Position numbers and translations under genes: made by a program. DNA of 64,000 nucleotides. Source: R-RK-3 sp963834945 (lineage in GTDB: Bacteria; Pseudomonadota; Alphaproteobacteria; Rhizobiales; Rhodomicrobiaceae). How positions within the stretch are numbered: the stretch's first letter is position 1; every line of letters begins with the position of its first letter. A model generated the notes under the pieces. The model ran no database searches and was not told the DNA's origin. It saw only the letters and a program-made list of their open reading frames with translations. Location of the stretch: contig CAWIDT010000008.1 of NCBI GenBank assembly GCA_963834945.1, positions 1-64,000 on the forward strand, in the 5' to 3' direction. This document shows positions 57,157 through 64,000 of the stretch, piece by piece.

Positions 57157-58887
57157 TCAGGACGGCGAGCGCGCTGTGACGCGGCGTGCGGGCGTTGGAG
57201 CATGACCGGAACCCGGCTTATGGGATCGCGCGGCGTCCGTCTCGGCCAAATGGCGGGCAAGATCGTTTTCGGCGAGCGGCAACGCACCTTCGGTTGCTGG
57301 AGCCGGATTTTGGCCGCCGGCGCTGGCGTCGAGGCCGAGCAGCTTCTGAATTTCACCCAGCAGATCGAGCTTGTCGATCGGCTTAGCCAGATAGCCATCA
57401 ACACCCTCGGCAAGATAGCGATCGCGGTCGCCGCTCATCGCATCGGCTGTCACCGCGATGATCGGCACATCGCGCCATGGTTCCGAGGAGGCCCTGATCC
57501 GCTTTAACGTTTCAATGCCGTCCAGTACCGGCATGTGGATGTCGAGAAGCACCAGGTCGAAGCGCTCGGCGGCCAGCCTTTCGAGCGCTTCTCGGCCATT
57601 CTCCGCATCGGTAAGCCGGCAGCCTTCCGGATCAAGGAACAGCCTGAGCACACGCCTGTTAAGCGGATGATCATCGACCAGCAGCACCTTCATGCCGCGA
57701 ATGGGTTTGCGCGCCGGAGGCGCCTCGCCGGCCTTCGCGGCCGTGTCTGCGGCCCCAAAAGCGGGCTGCGCGGTGAAGGCCAAGGTAAAGGTGGAACCGG
57801 CCCCTTCTTCGCTCTCGACGGTCAAGTCGCCTTCCATGAGGCGGGTTAGCTTTTGCGTGATCACCAGACCGAGGCCCGTGCCGCCGAAACGCTGAAAGAT
57901 GGAGCTGTCGGCCTGCGCGAAGGGCGCAAAGAGCCGCTTGGCCGTGGCTCGGCTCATGCCGATGCCGGTGTCGCGAACCGTGAGCGTGACGCGGGTGCCC
58001 TGGGCCGCCGCGGCACCGTTCGCCCGAATGGCGACCTCGCCCGTCTCGGTGAATTTGATCGCGTTGGACACGATGTTGGAGATGCATTGACCGAGGCGAA
58101 TGGGGTCGAACCGCATCAGCGCGGGCACGCTCGGATCGATCGTCAGGGTCAGGGCGATGCCCTTTTCGGCCGCCCTGGGTAGCCAAAGCAGGAGCTGGCG
58201 GCGCAGAACCTGATGCAAGTCCTTATCGACCGGAAGCAGCTCCATCGTCCCCGCCTCGATCTTGGACAGGTCCAGCACATCGTCGAGGAGGGTCTTCAGG
58301 CTGTTGCCCAATTCCAGCACGATATCGGCCTGTTCGCGTTGTTCCGGTGTAAGATCGCCCTGCACCAGCACTTGCGCCATGCCGAGAATGCCGTTGAGAG
58401 GCGTGCGGATCTCATGGCTCAAATCGGCCAGGAACGAGGATTTCGCCTCATTGGCGGCCTCGGCCTGCTGCTGCGACTGGATCAGCTCTTCCTCGCGCTG
58501 GCGAAGCTCGGTGATCTCGGCGGCGACCGCGACATGGTTGTCGCCGCTCATCGGCCTGTAGGATGTGCGGAAGATCCGGCCGCCGCTATGAGAGACCTCC
58601 ACAGTATCACCGGAGCGAAACAGCGCTTCCAGCATATCGGCCAGTTGCCAGCATTCATCCTCGCAGAGTTTGGGATCGGCGGCCTGAATGGAAAGAAACG
58701 TGGCTTCTCTGTAGCTTTTGCCGGCGCTCATGGCGGCATGCAGGACGCCGTAAAGCTCGTGCGAAACCTTATTGGCGAGTATGGGCGCGAAATTTTCGTC
58801 GAAGATGGTTAAAGCGTTAGGAATACAGTCGATGGCCTCCTGAATCAGGGCAGCCATCGTGTATTCGTCTAGCGGGTCTTCAGCCAT
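57157..58887 (-). CDS. Hybrid sensor histidine kinase with C-terminal receiver
   Basis: This 576-residue soluble kinase has a PAS-like N-terminal domain (CIPNALTIFDENFAPILANK), a coiled linker (ELRQREEELIQSQQQAEAA) and a His kinase core: FLADLSHEIRTPLNGILGMA, N box NIVSNAIKFT, DTGIGMS and GGTGLGLVI. A receiver follows, with Asp in LVLLDIHMPVLDG and Lys in LAKPID. There are no transmembrane segments, and no histidine phosphotransfer domain or output regulator is adjacent, so its phosphorelay partner lies elsewhere. A Cys pair in LCEDECWQ within the PAS region could be redox- or metal-responsive. Confidence 0.9.
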   Translation of the reverse strand: MAEDPLDEYTMAALIQEAIDCIPNALTIFDENFAPILANKVSHELYGVLHAAMSAGKSYREATFLSIQAADPKLCEDECWQLADMLEALFRSGDTVEVSHSGGRIFRTSYRPMSGDNHVAVAAEITELRQREEELIQSQQQAEAANEAKSSFLADLSHEIRTPLNGILGMAQVLVQGDLTPEQREQADIVLELGNSLKTLLDDVLDLSKIEAGTMELLPVDKDLHQVLRRQLLLWLPRAAEKGIALTLTIDPSVPALMRFDPIRLGQCISNIVSNAIKFTETGEVAIRANGAAAAQGTRVTLTVRDTGIGMSRATAKRLFAPFAQADSSIFQRFGGTGLGLVITQKLTRLMEGDLTVESEEGAGSTFTLAFTAQPAFGAADTAAKAGEAPPARKPIRGMKVLLVDDHPLNRRVLRLFLDPEGCRLTDAENGREALERLAAERFDLVLLDIHMPVLDGIETLKRIRASSEPWRDVPIIAVTADAMSGDRDRYLAEGVDGYLAKPIDKLDLLGEIQKLLGLDASAGGQNPAPATEGALPLAENDLARHLAETDAARSHKPGSGHAPTPARRVTARSPS

Positions 58888-59017
58888 CAGTGCTGCCTTC
58901 CAGCGGCGATGCGGACGCGTCAGTTTCCCTGAAAACGCCTAAGAAAGTCATACGCAGGGCATGCAAGGCCAGAGCTGCGCCAGGGCTCGAACCAGGGCAA
59001 ACCGCTGTTGCGACGCC

Positions 59018-60325
59018 TCAGAACGCCGGTGCTCCCGAGGCCAGCGGGAGCTGAACGCGAAAGCAGCTCCCGCCACCTGGGCGCGGCAGATAGGCGATGC
59101 TGCCTGCATGTCTCTCGGCAATTTGCTTGGCGAGCGCGAGGCCAAGGCCGGCCCCCCCGCCACTCTCGGGTATGGTTTTCATCCGGTAGAACGGCTCGAA
59201 AATGCGTTCGCGCTCGGTTTCGGGTACGCCGGGACCCCTATCCAGCACCTCGATGCGGGTCTCTGCCTCTCGCCTGCCGATGCTCACCTCCGGCGGCTGG
59301 TCGCCGCCGTGACGCACGGCGTTTTCGAGCAGATTGCGGAACAGCCGGCGCAGCAGCCTCGCATCACCTCGCACCGTGGGGATCGCGCCGCCTTCGACGT
59401 TCAGCTCGGCGCCCTGGGCGGCGCATTCCTCGGCCAGCAATCCGACAAGATCGACGATCTCCGGCTTCATCTCATAGGCGGCATCGGCCTGAAGCCGGCT
59501 CGCCAGCAGGATTTCCTCGACCAGCGCGTCGAGTTCGGCAATGTTGCGGGTGATCTCGGCGCGGGTCTGGAGCGCCCCGTCGGCGCCGCCGAGGCCCTCC
59601 ACCGCCATGCGCAGCCTGGTCAATGGCGAGCGCAGCTCGTGGGAGGCGTTGGCAAGCAATGTCTTATGCGCGTTCAGCAAGTGCTCGATCCGCTCGGCCG
59701 ACGCGTTGAACGTCTCCGCCAGCTTGGCGATCTCGTCCCGGCCGGAGACGGCGACGCGGATGCCCAGATCGCCCTCGCCGAAGGCCGCGACGCCCTGCTG
59801 CAGCGTCTCGATCCGGCGTGTCAGATGCCGCACCACCGGATAGGCGCAGATGCCCACGGCAAGACCGATGCCGAGCAGGGCCGCGATCCAGCGCAAATGG
59901 CGGAGCATTCCCAGATCGGCGCCGACGGGGTGAAAGGCGATCAGCTGGCGTCCATCTCCCAGCGTCAGGCCGATAAGCCCTCGCCCGCCGTGCCAGATCG
60001 GGCGCCTGGCGCGTTTGCGCTGAAGCCGTTCGGCGAGATCGCCAGGGAAATCACCGGTACGTGCAAGGGTTTGCCCCGTCGGCGACAGCATCATCAGACT
60101 GAAGCCGGTGCGGTCATGCCAGAAGGTCAGCTCCGATGCCAGAAACGCCGCGTTGCGGTCGCTGGGGAACAGGCGCTCGGCGATCTCGCTGCCCATGCCG
60201 AACCAGCGAAAGGGCTCGTCATCGTCGAACGTCCGCATGAGCGCGAAGGTCAGTCCCGCCAGCACGGCGAAGACAAGAAGGCTGCCGAGTACCGCCAGAT
60301 AGATGCGGAAATAGAGCCGGCGCAT
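59018..60325 (-). CDS. CpxA-like sensor histidine kinase
   Basis: This 435-residue inner-membrane kinase has transmembrane helices at about 8-28 and 150-170 around a periplasmic sensor. A HAMP domain follows (RRIETLQQGVAAFGEGDLGIRV), then the H box LLANASHELRSPLTRLRM, the N box NLLENAVRHGGD and the ATP-lid motifs DRGPGVPETERERIFEPF and GAGLGLALAK. The DLGIR linker and NASHELRSPL box are typical of CpxA/RstB-type kinases. Its start touches the response-regulator stop (60325). Together with the LTXXQ protein upstream they form an envelope-stress-like module. Confidence 0.9.
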   Translation of the reverse strand: MRRLYFRIYLAVLGSLLVFAVLAGLTFALMRTFDDDEPFRWFGMGSEIAERLFPSDRNAAFLASELTFWHDRTGFSLMMLSPTGQTLARTGDFPGDLAERLQRKRARRPIWHGGRGLIGLTLGDGRQLIAFHPVGADLGMLRHLRWIAALLGIGLAVGICAYPVVRHLTRRIETLQQGVAAFGEGDLGIRVAVSGRDEIAKLAETFNASAERIEHLLNAHKTLLANASHELRSPLTRLRMAVEGLGGADGALQTRAEITRNIAELDALVEEILLASRLQADAAYEMKPEIVDLVGLLAEECAAQGAELNVEGGAIPTVRGDARLLRRLFRNLLENAVRHGGDQPPEVSIGRREAETRIEVLDRGPGVPETERERIFEPFYRMKTIPESGGGAGLGLALAKQIAERHAGSIAYLPRPGGGSCFRVQLPLASGAPAF

Positions 60326-61041
60326 CAGCTTTGCGCCTTAGCGAAGACATAGCCGACGCCGCGCACGGTGAGGATTCGGCGCGGATGGCGGGCGTCGTCC
60401 TCGATCGCGGCGCGGATGCGCGCGATGTGCACGTCGATCGAGCGGTCGAGCGAGGCATCGTAGGACTGGGGCGCTTCTCGGATGGTTTCGGCGAGGTGTT
60501 CGCGCGACAGGACGCGGCCGGCCCGCAGAGCCATGGCGAGCAGCAGGTCGAATTGATAGCTGGTGAGCGCCTTTTCCGCGCCGTCGATCCGGACGATGCG
60601 GCTGCCCTGGTCGATCTCCAGCCGGCCGAAGCGGAGCATGTCGGCGGTGGGCGTGCTGGCCTTGCCCCGGCGCAGCACGACGCGAATGCGGGCCAGCAGT
60701 TCGCGCGGCTCGAAGGGCTTGGCGATATAGTCCTCCGCGCCGATTTCGAGGCCGACCACCTTGTCCAGCGGATCGCCGCGCGCCGTGAGCATGATAACCG
60801 GCGGGGTGGGCGGGGAGGCTCGCGCGTTCAGCGCGCGGAAAAGATCGAGGCCGTCCGTGTCGGGGAGCATCAGATCGAGCAGCACGAGATCGAAGCCGCG
60901 CCGCTCCAGCTCCTTGCGGGCGGAGGCGCCGTCGGCGGCATGCGTGACGTCCAGCTGATGCTCGCGAAGATAGGCGGCGATCATCGAGGCGAGCCGGACG
61001 TCATCGTCGATAAGCAGGATGCTGGGCATGGTGCCGGGCAC
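60325..61041 (-). CDS. OmpR/CpxR-like response regulator
   Basis: The 238-residue regulator has a receiver domain with DDD near residue 13, phosphoacceptor Asp in VLLDLMLPDTDGLD (about 56), conserved Lys in AKPFEPREL and a winged-helix output domain (SLDRSIDVHIARIRAAIEDD, ILTVRGVGYVFA). The longest frame starts at a GTG (61041) preceded by AAAGGCGG. The Met at 61029 is an alternative. It is the partner of the overlapping kinase and probably controls the upstream CpxP-like gene. Confidence 0.9.
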   Translation of the reverse strand: MPGTMPSILLIDDDVRLASMIAAYLREHQLDVTHAADGASARKELERRGFDLVLLDLMLPDTDGLDLFRALNARASPPTPPVIMLTARGDPLDKVVGLEIGAEDYIAKPFEPRELLARIRVVLRRGKASTPTADMLRFGRLEIDQGSRIVRIDGAEKALTSYQFDLLLAMALRAGRVLSREHLAETIREAPQSYDASLDRSIDVHIARIRAAIEDDARHPRRILTVRGVGYVFAKAQS

Positions 61042-61123
61042 GATAATCCGCCTTTGCGATCCATGCCCGGCCTTTTTTTGAGGCGCCGAAGCCGCTGTGC
61101 TCTGACGCCGAACGTGGGACGGC

Positions 61124-61714
61124 TTATTTTGCGGTGTTGTCGTCTTTCGTCTTATTGTCGTCTTTCGCCTTGTTGTCGTCGTGGCGATGCATCCGCTCTT
61201 CCCAATGCTTGGTCAGCTCGCGGCGCTGGTCGGGCGTGAGCACGGCAGCCGCCTCGGTCAGCGCCTGCACAACGCGCTTCGACGCGGCGTCCGCCTTACC
61301 GATCTGTTCGGCGCGGAGCGCCTCGAAGGCGGCCGGATCGATGGTGTCGGCGCGCAGCAGCTCGATGAACTTGCCGCGCGCTTCCCAGGGCGCGACGCCC
61401 ATGCCGGACAGATCGGTGATCGCGGCGTTGGCGATGGTCTTCACCTTGGCGGTCTGGTCTTCGGTCGCGTTGACGTGCGACAGCACGTGGTCCAGACGCC
61501 GGTCGACATGGGCCGCGATACGGGTCGGGTCCATCCGGTGATGCGCGGCGCCCAGAATCCACCACGGCGCACCGTGTGCCGTCGCCACGGCAAAGCCCGA
61601 GGCCGTTCCCACCGCGAACAGCGCAGCGCCGACGATGGCTCCCCGCCAGCGGCGCCTGCGCCGGCCTGCGGGCGCCGAGCCCTGGTCCTGTCCGCTTGGT
61701 CCTGTATCCGTCAT
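61124..61714 (-). CDS. CpxP/Spy-like LTXXQ-family membrane-anchored periplasmic protein
   Basis: The product starts at the Met at 61714 (GGAG six bases upstream; 61720 and 61726 are alternatives) and is about 196 residues. It has an Arg-rich cytoplasmic stub, one transmembrane segment (IVGAALFAVGTASGFAVAT) and a helical periplasmic domain with the family signature AAVLTPDQRRELTKHW. The tail is a short Lys/Asp repeat (HDDNKAKDDNKTKDDNTAK). Spy and CpxP are periplasmic chaperones and feedback inhibitors of the Cpx pathway. Position directly upstream of a CpxAR-like pair on the same strand supports that role, while metal sensing (CnrX/ZraP type) is an alternative. Confidence 0.82.
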   Translation of the reverse strand: MTDTGPSGQDQGSAPAGRRRRRWRGAIVGAALFAVGTASGFAVATAHGAPWWILGAAHHRMDPTRIAAHVDRRLDHVLSHVNATEDQTAKVKTIANAAITDLSGMGVAPWEARGKFIELLRADTIDPAAFEALRAEQIGKADAASKRVVQALTEAAAVLTPDQRRELTKHWEERMHRHDDNKAKDDNKTKDDNTAK

Positions 61715-61819
61715 ATTCATCTCCATTCAGCCTTAGGGGGTGTTCGATGGACGGAAGATGAGGCACCCGTGTTTCCGGGAAAGGCGGCGTATGTAAAGTT
61801 TTGTGAAGCTCGGCCCGTC

Positions 61820-61925
61820 TTAGAGCATTTTCCAGCAAAGTGGATGCCGGTTTGCGCCCGGAAAATGCGACAAAACAACGAATTAGAGCCGCGCTCCAAT
61901 TCAATCGGAGCGGAAAGGCTCTAGC
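61820..61925. repeat. Double-hairpin intergenic repeat, copy 2
   Basis: The first hairpin pairs GCATTTTCC (61825-61833) with GGAAAATGC (61860-61868). The second pairs TAGAGCC (61884-61890) with GGCTCTA (61917-61923) around an inner CGCTCC/GGAGCG stem. The central segment CAAAGTGGATGCCGGTTTG and the spacer AAAACAA align with copy 1 at 5969-6076, while the stem arms differ in a compensatory way. The right end contains the manC stop codon. Confidence 0.75.
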
Positions 61926-63360
61926 GCGTCTCGTCGGGCGCACGGCGATAAATGTCGTCGCTGCGCAGGATGTCGTCCTCGCCGAAATAGGTGCCGGTCT
62001 GCACCTCGATCAGCCGCAGCGGCACCTTGCCCGGATTGGAGAGCCGGTGCCACTGGGTGGCGACGATGTAGACGCTCTCATTTTCGCGCACTAGCTTCTC
62101 GGTGCCGTCGATCTCGACCGTCGCCGTGCCCTGCACAACCACCCAATGTTCGGAGCGGTGATGATGCATCTGCAAGGAGAGCGTCTGCCCCGGCTCGACA
62201 TGCAGCAGCTTCACCTGGAATCGCGGCCCGAGGCTGAGCGTTTCGAAATAACCCCAGGGGCGGTAATTGCGGACGTGCTGCTGCGTTTCCTTGCGGTTGG
62301 ATTTTTGCAGCGCCGCGACCAGTTTCGACACCTCCTGCGTCTGCGATCGGTCGGCGACCAGCAGGGCGTCCGGGGTGTTGATGATGACGAGATCCTTCAC
62401 GCCGATGGTGGCGACGAGCGCGTTCTCCGAATGCACATAGCAGCCGCTGCTGGCCTGCAGATTGCTTTCTCCATTGACGTAATTGTCATTCGCGTCGCGC
62501 TTGGCGACCTCCCAGAGCGAGGCCCAGGACCCGACATCGCTCCAGCCGACATCGATCGGCAGCATGACGGCGGCGACGGTTCGTTCCATGACGGCATAGT
62601 CGATGGAAATTGACGGCGCTTTGGCGAAGGCGGTTTTGTCGAGCCGCAGGAAGCCGAGATCCTCCTCCGCCCTCGCGAGGGCGTCGCGGGCGGCGGCGAG
62701 CACGGCAGGCTCGAAGCGTTGGAGCTCATCGATGAAGGTCGCCGCGTGCAGCACGAAAATGCCGCTGTTCCAGAAATAATTGCCTTCGTTCAGATAACGC
62801 GCGGCGGTTTCGGCGTCTGGTTTTTCGAAGAACGCCTCGACCCGCAGCGCCCCGCTTTCACTCACGGCCTCGCCGCCGCGAATATAGCCGTAGCCGGTAT
62901 GCGGCTCGGTCGGCTCGATGCCGAACAGCACGAGCTTGCCGGTGGCCGCGATATCGACGGCGCGAAGCACCTGTGCGACGAACCGCTCCTCGTCCTGGAC
63001 CAGATGATCGGAGGGCGCGACGATGACGACCGCGTCACGATCGCCCTTCAATGCGGCGAGCGCGCCGATAGCGACCGCCGCGGCGGTGTTGCGGGCCACC
63101 GGCTCAAGGATGATGGCGCTGGGCGTGACGCCCATCCGGTCGATCTGGTTGCGCACCAGGAAGCGGTGATCGTTGTTGCACAGGATGATCGGGCTGGCGA
63201 ATTCAGGGGCCGAGGTCAGCCGCCGCAAGGTCATTTCTAGAAATGACGCGCCTTCGCCATTGAAAAAGTTGATGAATTGCTTGGGGTACATCGCCCGCGA
63301 TAGCGGCCAAAGCCGGGTTCCGGAACCGCCGGAAAGAATGAGGGGAACGGCGCTGACCAT
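61921..63360 (-). CDS. manC: Mannose-1-phosphate guanylyltransferase / mannose-6-phosphate isomerase
   Basis: This 479-residue bifunctional enzyme makes GDP-mannose for polysaccharides. The N-terminal nucleotidyltransferase domain has LILSGGSGTRLWPLSRAMYPKQF and the mannose-site EKPDAETAARYL. The C-terminal cupin-type isomerase domain (from about 330) has RPWGYFETL, the metal-binding LSLQMHHHRSEHWVVVQGT and YIVATQWHRLSNPG. Its length and domain order match AlgA/ManC/CpsB proteins. Its TAG stop lies inside the repeat element at 61820-61925. No polysaccharide cluster is seen nearby. Confidence 0.93.
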   Translation of the reverse strand: MVSAVPLILSGGSGTRLWPLSRAMYPKQFINFFNGEGASFLEMTLRRLTSAPEFASPIILCNNDHRFLVRNQIDRMGVTPSAIILEPVARNTAAAVAIGALAALKGDRDAVVIVAPSDHLVQDEERFVAQVLRAVDIAATGKLVLFGIEPTEPHTGYGYIRGGEAVSESGALRVEAFFEKPDAETAARYLNEGNYFWNSGIFVLHAATFIDELQRFEPAVLAAARDALARAEEDLGFLRLDKTAFAKAPSISIDYAVMERTVAAVMLPIDVGWSDVGSWASLWEVAKRDANDNYVNGESNLQASSGCYVHSENALVATIGVKDLVIINTPDALLVADRSQTQEVSKLVAALQKSNRKETQQHVRNYRPWGYFETLSLGPRFQVKLLHVEPGQTLSLQMHHHRSEHWVVVQGTATVEIDGTEKLVRENESVYIVATQWHRLSNPGKVPLRLIEVQTGTYFGEDDILRSDDIYRRAPDETR

Positions 63361-63479
63361 ATTCGGAGTTCTCTCTGACGTCTAAGCACGGACGACACGT
63401 TAGGCGATTGGGGCCGTTCCCTCAAGCGACGTGACCCATGCTGTGATTGCGTAGGCGGCGCCGCATCCGGCGGCGGGGT

Positions 63480-64000
63480 TCAATGAAAGTTGCGGCCTTG
63501 CGGCAATACGCCGGCGGCGAGCGAGGCGTTGTTGACGCGGCTGCCGGGCTTCGCGGCGCGGCCATCATCCTCGACCGAGCGGCGGATTTCATCGCCCGGC
63601 GAAAGGAAATCGGCCGGGCTGGGCGCTCTTTCCGCGAGTTTGGCGAGATGGCCGCTCATATCGAACAGCTCCCGCGCGACAATGTGGATGACGCCCTGTT
63701 CGCTCTGCATCTGGCCGCGCACCCCCAGCAGCCGCGCACCCAGCACGATGCGCCGGAAGCGCTCGAAGATTTTTGGCCAGATGATGATGTTGGCGACGCC
63801 GGTTTCGTCTTCCAGCGTCGAGAAGATCACGCCGGAGGCGGTGCCCGGCCTTTGCCGGATCAGCACGATGCCGGCGGTGCTGACGATGCGGCCCGAGGCG
63901 ATGCCCCGCAAGGCGGCGGCCTGCACGAAGCCGCGTGGCGCGAAATCCTCGCGCAGCAGTGCCATCGGATGCGCCTTCAGCGACATGCGCAGCGCGATGT
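63480..64000 (-). CDS. dnaE2: Error-prone DNA polymerase DnaE2, C-terminal part (cut by window edge)
   Basis: The frame enters from the right edge and encodes the last ~170 residues: IALRMSLKAHPMALLREDF, then the OB-fold domain with GIVLIRQRPGTASGVIFSTLEDETGVANIIIWP, and the tail ending GVLPQGRNFH. This end is characteristic of DnaE2, the C-family polymerase of the ImuA-ImuB-DnaE2 translesion mutasome. imuA and imuB would be expected upstream, beyond the right edge. Expression in this group is normally LexA-controlled, but the promoter is outside the window. Confidence 0.92.
   Translation of the reverse strand, partial: IALRMSLKAHPMALLREDFAPRGFVQAAALRGIASGRIVSTAGIVLIRQRPGTASGVIFSTLEDETGVANIIIWPKIFERFRRIVLGARLLGVRGQMQSEQGVIHIVARELFDMSGHLAKLAERAPSPADFLSPGDEIRRSVEDDGRAAKPGSRVNNASLAAGVLPQGRNFH

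Overview
The window looks like chromosomal DNA of an alphaproteobacterium of the Hyphomicrobiales (Rhizobiales) type. It is GC-rich and carries several gene neighbourhoods typical of that order: DUF1674-htpX-rsmB, DUF3126-cysE, clpS-clpA, glycerate kinase-DUF1036-pyk, DUF1244 next to gapR (DUF2312), DUF882 next to a YcbB-type L,D-transpeptidase, and the end of dnaE2. It also has two copies of the roughly 100 bp double-hairpin intergenic repeat common in these genomes. I found no rRNA, tRNA or CRISPR array. Genus cannot be assigned from sequence alone.

Layout. 1-3.2 kb: a broken trypsin-like protease and a secreted, probably beta-barrel protein cut by an intact IS630 element. 3.2-6 kb: rsmB, htpX and a DUF1674 gene. 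6-12 kb: an OmpR/EnvZ-type two-component pair, a CBS-domain protein, a periplasmic transglutaminase-like cysteine protease, DUF3126 and cysE. 12-15 kb: hsp20-lon behind a likely sigma-32 promoter. 15.5-21.3 kb: a heavily frameshifted stretch with a glutathione S-transferase, remnants of an acyltransferase and a LysE exporter, and a probable glutarate-degradation operon (glutaryl-CoA dehydrogenase, CaiB-type CoA transferase, TPP enzyme). 21.4-27 kb: a secreted protein, a YcaQ-type DNA glycosylase, TetR/DUF1772 around a perfect 18 bp palindrome, and AzlCD. 27-30 kb: clpA and clpS. 30.5-36.6 kb: a second frameshifted stretch with a D,D-carboxypeptidase, pyk, DUF1036, glycerate kinase, N-formylglutamate amidohydrolase and DUF1244. 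36.7-46 kb: gapR, two cell-wall enzymes, an unusual enhancer-binding-protein-like regulator, oligoendopeptidase F, an ABC1 kinase and a Kazal-domain protein. 46-56 kb: a DUF1800/DUF1501 export operon, an MFS carrier, TPM-domain proteins with LemA, a ferredoxin reductase and a chromate-resistance pair. 56-64 kb: a transposase relic carrying an inserted palindrome, a hybrid kinase, a CpxAR/CpxP-like stress module, manC and the 3' end of dnaE2.

Themes. Envelope maintenance and protein quality control dominate (Lon, Hsp20, ClpAS, HtpX, CpxP-like, L,D- and D,D-peptidases, TPM/LemA), alongside small central-metabolism operons. Most broken genes are conserved families disrupted by single-base changes that are mainly extra bases and concentrated in two stretches. 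I infer that many of these are consensus errors and not real gene decay. The IS630 transposase is the exception: it shifts in the opposite direction at an A-run, as programmed frameshifting would.

The observations most worth following are the sigma-54-activator-like protein lacking both its phosphoacceptor Asp and its GAFTGA loop, the repeat pair with compensatory arm changes whose ends supply the neighbouring stop codons, and the exact 22 bp palindrome insertion inside an ISAzo13-type transposase.
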